The notes beneath the pieces were generated by a model. That model was not told the DNA's origin. It was given only the letters and a program-made list of their open reading frames with translations, and did no database searches. The position numbers were made by a program, and so were the translations under genes. A stretch of DNA of 6,901 bases from Burkholderiales bacterium (GTDB lineage Bacteria; Pseudomonadota; Gammaproteobacteria; Burkholderiales; Burkholderiaceae_C), in assembly GCA_005793295.1 (NCBI GenBank), contig SXSX01000169.1, forward strand, positions 1 through 6,901, given 5' to 3'. Below, one piece after another: positions 1-4,292 of this stretch (within the stretch, counting starts at the first letter, position 1; each line of letters starts with the position of its first letter).

Positions 1-640
1 GATTGCGCAAATCTCGGGCGCAATGCCAAGTGATTCTGGGCGCATTGTTTTTGCAGGACATGACATCACGAAGATGACTATGGACGAACGCGCTCGACTT
101 GGCTTGGTCCGGTCTTACCAAATCACCAGTATTTTTGGTCGCTTGAGCGTGCTCGATAACATCGCCTTGGCCGTTCAAGCCATCGAGGGCAGCAGCTTTC
201 GTTTTTGGTCCAGCGCCCGATCAGAAAAAGAACGCTATGAAAAGGCCCTTGCCGTCGCTCAACGCGTCGGTTTAGACGCACGACTGACTCATTTAGCCCA
301 AGCCTTATCCCACGGCGAACAGCGCCAACTTGAAGTGGGATTGGCGCTGGCCAGCCGACCCCAACTGCTCCTGCTCGATGAGCCTATGGCAGGTATGGGG
401 CCGGAGGAAACCGAACGCATGGTGGGCTTGTTAGACAGCCTGCGCGGTGAAACGACGGTGGTGCTTGTAGAACACGATATGGACGCCGTTTTCAAACTGG
501 CTGACACGATTTCGGTCTTGGTTTTTGGTAAGGTCATCGCCAGTGGAAATGCCCAAGAGATTAAAGACAACCCGTCAGTGAAAGTTGCCTACCTTGGGGA
601 CGACTTCCAACACCTTAACGTGTCGCAGGTGACGCCATGA
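1..640 (+). CDS. livG: Branched-chain amino acid-type ABC transporter ATP-binding protein LivG, 5'-truncated
   Basis: Cytoplasmic ATPase subunit that would power import of branched-chain amino acids or related organic acids together with LivF, two permeases and a periplasmic binding protein. The reading frame (codons from base 2) is open to the window edge, so the ATG at 23 is internal. The first visible residues IAQISGAMPSDSG match the stretch just after Walker A, so roughly 40 N-terminal residues including the P-loop lie upstream. Visible are the Q-loop region around RSYQITSIF, the ABC signature LSHGEQRQ (305-328), Walker B LLLLDEP (from about 365) and the H-loop VLVEHDM. DEPMAGM after Walker B is typical of LivG. 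The stop codon shares bases with the livF start (ATGA), indicating translational coupling. The family is clear; the transported substrate is not, because this ABC subfamily also serves urea, aromatic acids and amides. Confidence 0.93.
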   Translation, partial: IAQISGAMPSDSGRIVFAGHDITKMTMDERARLGLVRSYQITSIFGRLSVLDNIALAVQAIEGSSFRFWSSARSEKERYEKALAVAQRVGLDARLTHLAQALSHGEQRQLEVGLALASRPQLLLLDEPMAGMGPEETERMVGLLDSLRGETTVVLVEHDMDAVFKLADTISVLVFGKVIASGNAQEIKDNPSVKVAYLGDDFQHLNVSQVTP

Positions 641-1347
641 GCGCACTGCTTGAAGTCAAAGATTTGCAAACCGCGTATGGGCCAAGCCAAATACTCTTTG
701 GTATTGATCTACAGATTTCCGCTGGCGGCTTTGCCACTTTGCTCGGGCGCAACGGTATGGGTAAAACCACCACTGTGCGGTCTATCTTGGGTTTAACCCC
801 TGCCCAAAGTGGCACCGTTTACTTCTTAGGCGAACGCATTGACCAACTCAGCCCAGACCGCATCGCCCGCATGGGCATGGCCGTGGTTCCCGAAGGTCGT
901 TTGATTTTTCCCACCTTGACCGTCACTGAAAATTTAAAAGCGTTCGCAGCCAATCGCAATGCGTCATCAGCGCCTTGGACGCTTGAGCGCGTCTTTGACC
1001 TCTTCCCCCGATTGGCCGAACGCAGCCGCCATATGGGCAACCAACTCTCTGGTGGTGAGCAACAGATGTTGGCCATCGGTCGAGCTTTGATGACCAACCC
1101 CCATTTGCTGGTCTTGGACGAAGCCACCGAGGGCTTGGCCCCTTTGATTCGGGAAGATATTTGGAATTGCTTGGGAGCCCTTCGCGCACAAGGCCAAAGT
1201 ATTTTGATCATTGATAAATACGTTCAGCGCTTGGTCCAACTCGCCGATCACCACACCTTGATTGAACGCGGCAAAGTGGTCTGGAGTGGAGACTCGAACG
1301 CATTGAGCGAGAACCCTGACCTCTGGCATCGCTACATCGGGGTTTAA
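637..1347 (+). CDS. livF: Branched-chain amino acid-type ABC transporter ATP-binding protein LivF
   Basis: Second ATPase of the transporter, partner of LivG at the inner membrane. At 236 residues it is full length for LivF. Walker A is GRNGMGKTT (residues 37-45), followed by the LivF-typical block VPEGRLIFPTLTVTENL region (84-100), signature LSGGEQQ (137-143), Walker B LLVLDEA (157-163) and D-loop TEGLAP. The H-loop reads IIDKYVQ (191-197): Lys194 sits where most ABC ATPases have His and where many LivF proteins have Gln (VEQN). I recall a similar IDKN form in some Burkholderiales homologues, so this may be a subfamily trait. The start ATG overlaps the livG stop by 4 bases, and the C-terminus HRYIGV is normal for the family. 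The RidA-like gene follows 11 bases after the stop. Confidence 0.95.
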   Translation: MSALLEVKDLQTAYGPSQILFGIDLQISAGGFATLLGRNGMGKTTTVRSILGLTPAQSGTVYFLGERIDQLSPDRIARMGMAVVPEGRLIFPTLTVTENLKAFAANRNASSAPWTLERVFDLFPRLAERSRHMGNQLSGGEQQMLAIGRALMTNPHLLVLDEATEGLAPLIREDIWNCLGALRAQGQSILIIDKYVQRLVQLADHHTLIERGKVVWSGDSNALSENPDLWHRYIGV

Positions 1348-1358
1348 AAGGAACAACT

Positions 1359-1751
1359 ATGAAAATACTACAACCAGCTACATGGCCTAGGCCCCGCGGT
1401 TACTCCAACGGGGTGATGGCCAGCGGAAAAACGGTGTGTGTTGCCGGAATGATCGGTTGGGACGCGCAATGCCAATTCCAAACCGATGACTTTGCGGGTC
1501 AAGTCCGATAGGCCCTGGAAAATATTGTTGCCGTATTAAAAGAAGCCGGTGCAAAACCTGAACATATCGTGCGAATGACCTGGTACGTGACCGACAAGCG
1601 CGAATACCTCGCGGCCGCCCGAGAAATCGGTCTGACTTTTAGAGAAACCATCGGCAGCTTTAACGCAGCCATGACGGCAGTGCAAGTTTCTGCCTTGATT
1701 GAAGACCGGGCGAAGGTGGAAATTGAAGTGACGGCGGTGATTCCGGATTAA
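1359..1751 (+). pseudogene. RidA/YjgF-family gene interrupted by an in-frame amber codon
   Basis: RidA/YjgF/UK114 proteins are small trimeric proteins; the archetype hydrolyses reactive enamine/imine intermediates. An ATG at 1359 with a good ribosome binding site (AAGGAA, 1348-1353, 5 bases away) opens a frame that reads as a RidA-family protein: RGYSNGVMASGKTVCVAG, then GWDAQCQFQTDDFAGQVR. Codon 51 is TAG (1509-1511). The same frame resumes with ALENIVAVLKEAGA and runs to the TAA at 1751, giving 130 codons before the stop, the normal family length. Family members usually have Gln in QVRQALENI, so one CAG-to-TAG change explains the stop. In the C-terminal motif (about 102-127, FNAAMTAVQVSALIEDRAKVEIE region) Met105 stands where classic RidA has its substrate-binding Arg, so the protein is probably not a standard enamine deaminase. 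Internal reinitiation (GTG at 1569) would lack the N-terminal half. A sequencing error is possible. Confidence 0.85.
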
Positions 1752-1766
1752 GGAAAGGTCTTGCGC

Positions 1767-1772
1767 TAAAAT
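1767..1772 (+). promoter_or_regulatory. Candidate -10 element upstream of the M23 peptidase gene
   Basis: TAAAAT within GCTAAAATC resembles a sigma-70 -10 hexamer (5 of 6 matches to TATAAT). A start about 7 bases downstream would give a leader of roughly 90 bases that contains all the inverted repeats described below. No convincing -35 hexamer is visible at 16-18 bases upstream, so this is only a suggestion. Confidence 0.25.
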
Positions 1773-1793
1773 CAGCATTAAAAATGAGGTCGA

Positions 1794-1806
1794 TAACGGC
1801 CCGTTA
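1794..1806. repeat. Short inverted repeat TAACGG/CCGTTA in the M23 gene leader
   Basis: TAACGG (1794-1799) and CCGTTA (1801-1806) are exact reverse complements around a single central C. As DNA this is a compact operator-like palindrome. As RNA it could form a 5-bp stem with a GCC loop, nested inside a second complementary pair, GGTCG (1788-1792) with CGACC (1814-1818). No regulator can be named. Confidence 0.5.
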
Positions 1807-1811
1807 CCTTG

Positions 1812-1838
1812 GCCGACCCCGCATATAAGCGGGGCGGC
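1812..1838 (+). promoter_or_regulatory. Strong GC-rich hairpin in the M23 gene leader
   Basis: GCCG-A-CCCCGC (1812-1822) pairs with GCGGGG-CGGC (1829-1838): ten base pairs with one bulged A and an ATATAA loop. It is followed by six A residues rather than a T-run, so it is not a canonical intrinsic terminator for the plus strand, and no suitable T-run follows it on the minus strand either. It lies 34 bases before the M23 start codon. Its left arm can also pair with GGTCG upstream or with the GGGGTC just before the start codon, which suggests a regulatory leader, though this is inferred from complementarity only. Confidence 0.5.
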
Positions 1839-1862
1839 AAAAAATACACTTTCGTTAACCCT

Positions 1863-1870
1863 GGGAGGGG
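1863..1870 (+). promoter_or_regulatory. Ribosome binding site of the M23 peptidase gene
   Basis: GGGAGGGG lies directly upstream of the ATG at 1873, with only 2-4 bases between the G-rich core and the start, which is tight. The segment GGGGTC (1867-1872) is an exact complement of GACCCC (1815-1820) in the leader hairpin, so access to the site could depend on how the leader folds. Confidence 0.6.
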
Positions 1871-1872
1871 TC

Positions 1873-2841
1873 ATGCAATTGATCTGGGTATCGGGCCCTG
1901 CGGCCCGCGTTGTCACTATTTCTATCACCGCTCGAAAAGTCGCTGCTGCCATGGGCTTAGCGGCTGCATCGTGCATTTTGATCGGTGTTTTATTCCATTT
2001 TGTCGGGCTACGCGTTGCCATTGACTACGCCCCTTCGCTGGCTCGAACTTTAGGCGGCGTTAGTTCCGAACAAGACCAACAAAAAATGGAAATAGGCTAC
2101 CGAGAGCAGTTACATGCCCTTCAGTCGCAATATTCTGAAGTGGTTCAACGCCTAGGCGATATAGAAAAAAGCAAACGGCAATGGACAGAAATGTTCGGGA
2201 TTGAGTCCCTGTTTCACCAAGCTAAATCCCCCAGCCCCAAGGGACAAGGCGGCCCTCTCAAAATCATTTCTTCTTGGCGCTTAAAAGAGCCCGATTTATC
2301 AAACCAACTCGCAGTCACCCAACAACAACTCACCGATTTGAACCAGTCACTGCTCACCAACCAGCAGCAATGGCAAGACGATTTAAAGCGCTTGGCAAAA
2401 CTGCCAACGGCTTTGCCTTTGGCCGTCGATTTTCTTGTAACAAGCGGCTTTGGCGTTCGGGCTGACCCTATTACAGGTGAAGCCAGCCTTCATGAAGGCA
2501 TTGACCTCGTGGCACCCATTGGCAGCGCTGTTCTAGCGACTGCCAGCGGCAAAGTCATTCGCTCCGAGTTCTCAGGCGCCTATGGCAACGTGGTCGAAAT
2601 CGCCCACCCGGGAGGACACGTTACCCGTTACGCCCACCTACGCGAGCGGCTGGTCAACCTAGGGCAGCGTCTCCAACGCGGGCAGATTCTTGGGCGGCTT
2701 GGCAACTCAGGGCGATCGACCGGCGCGCATCTGCATTACGAGGTGTTGTACCAAGGTCAATCTTTAGCACCTCACGCAGCACTGACTGCCCACGCAAAAT
2801 TCCTTAAAGCGCACCCTGAGGCCAGTTCCCATGTTTGGTAA
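1873..2841 (+). CDS. Membrane-anchored M23 (LytM-type) peptidoglycan endopeptidase with coiled coils
   Basis: Predicted zinc endopeptidase, or scaffold, acting on peptidoglycan cross-links in the periplasm. The order is a short cytoplasmic N-terminus, one transmembrane segment (about residues 23-46, AAAMGLAAASCILIGVLFHF), a charged/Gln-rich coiled coil (about 66-106), a Pro/Gly-rich linker (118-128), a second coiled coil (about 141-177), and the M23 domain (about 189-305). The zinc site looks intact: His207 and Asp211 in HEGID, His288 in HLHYE (286-290), plus His255 in YAHL. The enzyme is therefore probably catalytically competent, unlike degenerate EnvC/NlpD-type LytM proteins. Length is 322 residues. 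The ATG at 1873 has a strong Shine-Dalgarno and the N-terminus MQLIWVSGP is what I recall for Burkholderiales homologues. The 3' end overlaps the bactofilin gene, pointing to a shared role in envelope shape or localised wall cleavage. Confidence 0.92.
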   Translation: MQLIWVSGPAARVVTISITARKVAAAMGLAAASCILIGVLFHFVGLRVAIDYAPSLARTLGGVSSEQDQQKMEIGYREQLHALQSQYSEVVQRLGDIEKSKRQWTEMFGIESLFHQAKSPSPKGQGGPLKIISSWRLKEPDLSNQLAVTQQQLTDLNQSLLTNQQQWQDDLKRLAKLPTALPLAVDFLVTSGFGVRADPITGEASLHEGIDLVAPIGSAVLATASGKVIRSEFSGAYGNVVEIAHPGGHVTRYAHLRERLVNLGQRLQRGQILGRLGNSGRSTGAHLHYEVLYQGQSLAPHAALTAHAKFLKAHPEASSHVW

Positions 2842-3268
2842 AAAAAAGTCCCCCGCTAGTCCATTGGTATTGAGTGCGGAAAAATTTGATACCTTAATTG
2901 GGTCCCAATGCGAAATGCACGGCCGCATTTTGGCAACGGACAGCTTGCGCTTGGATGGCACCGTCGTCGGTCATATCGAAGCACATTCTGATTTGCCCAT
3001 TACAGTGGTCATCGGGGAAAGCGGCGTGGTGCAAGGCGAAGTTCGCGCGCACCGCATCATCGTCGCCGGCAAAGTGACCGGCAACATTCACGCCCTAGAG
3101 CGCATCGAGCTTCATGCCAGCGCTTTGGTGCAAGGCGATATCAAGTATGGATCGCTTGCAGTAGAACATGGGGCACGGGTTTTGGGATTGCTACTGCAAA
3201 TTGACAGCCTTGCGTCCGACCACAGCGAAGATGAAGTTCGGGCGGTGATTCTTAAAGCGAAGGCTTAA
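2831..3268 (+). CDS. Bactofilin (polymer-forming cytoskeletal protein)
   Basis: Bactofilins self-assemble without nucleotide into membrane-associated filaments that position wall enzymes and help set cell shape. This 145-residue protein has the family layout: a short basic N-terminus MFGKKK suited to membrane contact, a right-handed beta-helix core from about residue 18 to 128 (KFDTLIGSQCEMHG, SLRLDGTVVGHIEA, VVIGESGVVQGEVRA, IIVAGKVTGNIHA, RIELHASALVQGDI, LAVEHGARVLG), and a short charged tail. The repeated hydrophobic-Gly periodicity is the beta-helix signature. The start lies 11 bases inside the 3' end of the M23 gene in another frame, so the two are almost certainly co-transcribed and translationally coupled. 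Paired bactofilin and M23 peptidase genes are known in other bacteria with a role in morphogenesis; the same role here is an inference. Confidence 0.92.
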   Translation: MFGKKKSPASPLVLSAEKFDTLIGSQCEMHGRILATDSLRLDGTVVGHIEAHSDLPITVVIGESGVVQGEVRAHRIIVAGKVTGNIHALERIELHASALVQGDIKYGSLAVEHGARVLGLLLQIDSLASDHSEDEVRAVILKAKA

Positions 3269-3269
3269 G
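3251..3269 (+). terminator. Weak hairpin over the bactofilin stop codon
   Basis: CTTAAAGC (3251-3258) and GCTTAAG (3263-3269) form a 7-bp stem with one bulged A and a GAAG loop spanning the TAA at 3266-3268. There is no immediate T-run (only TTTT at 3290-3293), so it is at best a weak terminator or an mRNA 3'-end structure between convergent genes. Confidence 0.2.
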
Positions 3270-3300
3270 TCACCCGAAGATGCGCAGAGTTTTACAAAGT

Positions 3301-3321
3301 ACTGCCTACTGCCTATTACCC
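3301..3321. repeat. Degenerate 7-bp tandem repeat at the 3' end of the SDR gene
   Basis: Two exact copies of ACTGCCT (3301-3307, 3308-3314) are followed by a degenerate third, ATTACCC (3315-3321), then ACTG. The unit overlaps the TAG stop (complement of 3306-3308) of the minus-strand dehydrogenase gene and lies in the gap between the two convergent genes. Confidence 0.55.
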
Positions 3322-4217
3322 ACTGATCCATTGCGTTCCACCATAAATGACTCAAATGCGCTGACAGAGTCTTTATGCTTTCGTCCGTCCATCTTCAGCA
3401 GTTTCTGCCAAATGGCTGGCAGGTCCTCCCCCTCCAACGGATCCGTTTCTACAGGCCAAGCGCGGGCATATCGCCCGCCCCCAGCAACCAGAACTTCTCC
3501 ATTCAGAGTGCATTCTTTGCTGAGTAACCAAGCTACGGCGGGGGCCAGTGCTTCGGGTTGTAACTTATTTATCCAATGCGAAGGCAAGTGAGAAGCGGTC
3601 ATTTGTGAATAGGCATATGGAGAAATAGCATTGCAATAAATATTGTGCTTTTCACCTTCATGGGCTAACGATCGAACCAGCGACTCAATCGCACCTTTGG
3701 AAGCGGCGTAGGCCGACAAACCGTGATTTCCGAAGCGCCCAGCACTGGATGTGCTCGCCAGTGCCCTGCCAAAGCGTTGTTCTTTAAAAATGGGCCAAGC
3801 GGCATGAAAAAGTGACAGCGTGCTCACCACACCGGTTTCGATAATTTGCATCAACTGTGAAACGCTCAGGGAGTGAAAAGAAGCGTGCTGCGAAATGGCA
3901 GCATTGGCGTACACCATATCCAAGCTTCCCCATGTATTCATGGCTTGATCCACCATGCGGCGACCCGAATCGGGATCCAATGCGTCATCGTAATTGGCCT
4001 GCGCCTGCCCACCCTGCGCCAGAATTTCTTGTACTACGCCGCCAGCGCTGGATTGGGCATCTGTTTCTGAAGGATGTCTTCGGTTATTGACCAATACCTT
4101 CACGCCACAGCTTGCCAAATACAGACTCATTGCCCGCCCAACGCCTTTTCCTGCGCCTGTAACGATAGCGACCTTGTCTTTCAACGACGGGGGAGTTTGA
4201 AACCTGTTTTTTATCAT
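3306..4217 (-). CDS. Short-chain dehydrogenase/reductase, MFE-2 3-hydroxyacyl-CoA dehydrogenase-like
   Basis: NAD(P)-dependent oxidoreductase with a classical SDR Rossmann fold, presumably cytoplasmic. The nucleotide motif is TGAGKGVG (residues 20-27), the NAG motif is NAA (105-107), catalytic Ser is probably Ser157 in STSSAGRFG, and the YxxxK pair is Tyr170/Lys174. The blocks AAWPIFKEQRFGRALASTSSAGRFGNHG (split about 139-166) and EGEKHNIYCNAISPYA resemble the hydroxyacyl-CoA dehydrogenase part of peroxisomal multifunctional enzyme 2. Substrate could be a 3-hydroxyacyl-CoA or an alcohol/ketone; the sequence cannot decide. At 303 residues it carries a C-terminal extension of about 50 residues beyond the usual Rossmann end. 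By alignment, the position of the tetrad Asn (or His in MFE-2) appears to be Gly129. The ATG at 4217 has AAGGG 6 bases upstream on its strand. It diverges from the CCD genes, sharing a 75-base regulatory region. Confidence 0.88.
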   Translation of the reverse strand: MIKNRFQTPPSLKDKVAIVTGAGKGVGRAMSLYLASCGVKVLVNNRRHPSETDAQSSAGGVVQEILAQGGQAQANYDDALDPDSGRRMVDQAMNTWGSLDMVYANAAISQHASFHSLSVSQLMQIIETGVVSTLSLFHAAWPIFKEQRFGRALASTSSAGRFGNHGLSAYAASKGAIESLVRSLAHEGEKHNIYCNAISPYAYSQMTASHLPSHWINKLQPEALAPAVAWLLSKECTLNGEVLVAGGGRYARAWPVETDPLEGEDLPAIWQKLLKMDGRKHKDSVSAFESFMVERNGSVGNRQ

Positions 4218-4232
4218 CGAAAACCCTTAGAT

Positions 4233-4256
4233 GTGTTTATGAAAAATTTCATACAC
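4233..4256. promoter_or_regulatory. Operator-like inverted repeat between the SDR and CCD genes
   Basis: ATGAAA (4239-4244) and TTTCAT (4247-4252) are exact inverted arms around AA. Outer arms GTGT (4233-4236) and ACAC (4253-4256) also match, with two extra T on the left side. It sits roughly midway between the divergent start codons (4217 and 4293), where one bound regulator could control both directions. A possible -10 for the plus strand, TAAGAT (4261-4266), would place the repeat over the -35 region, fitting repression. Which regulator family binds is unknown and none is encoded in the window. Confidence 0.45.
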
Positions 4257-4263
4257 TTAGTAA

Positions 4264-4275
4264 GATAGTGATAGT
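4264..4275. repeat. Tandem GATAGT dimer in the CCD promoter region
   Basis: Two exact head-to-tail copies of GATAGT lie between the operator-like palindrome and the ribosome binding site (AAGG, 4283-4286) of the first oxygenase gene. It may be chance in an AT-rich promoter or a small regulator half-site pair. Confidence 0.3.
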
Positions 4276-4292
4276 AATTAACAAGGTTCAGT

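Noticed and set aside
23..25. ATG at 23 as the true start of LivG
   Set aside because: The frame continues upstream to the window edge with residues typical of the post-Walker A region, and a protein starting here would lack its P-loop.
819..1356. Several overlapping minus-strand open frames within livF
   Set aside because: They are antisense to an intact LivF with all its ATPase motifs and have no ribosome binding sites of note.
1812..1838. Hairpin as a rho-independent terminator of the livGF-ridA operon
   Set aside because: The stem is strong but is followed by an A-run instead of a T-run, and no T-run follows it on the other strand, so the canonical form is missing.
1536..2021. Minus-strand open frame of 161 codons across the RidA end and the M23 leader
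   Set aside because: It is low-complexity, covers two real plus-strand genes and has no recognisable motif, so it is a shadow frame.
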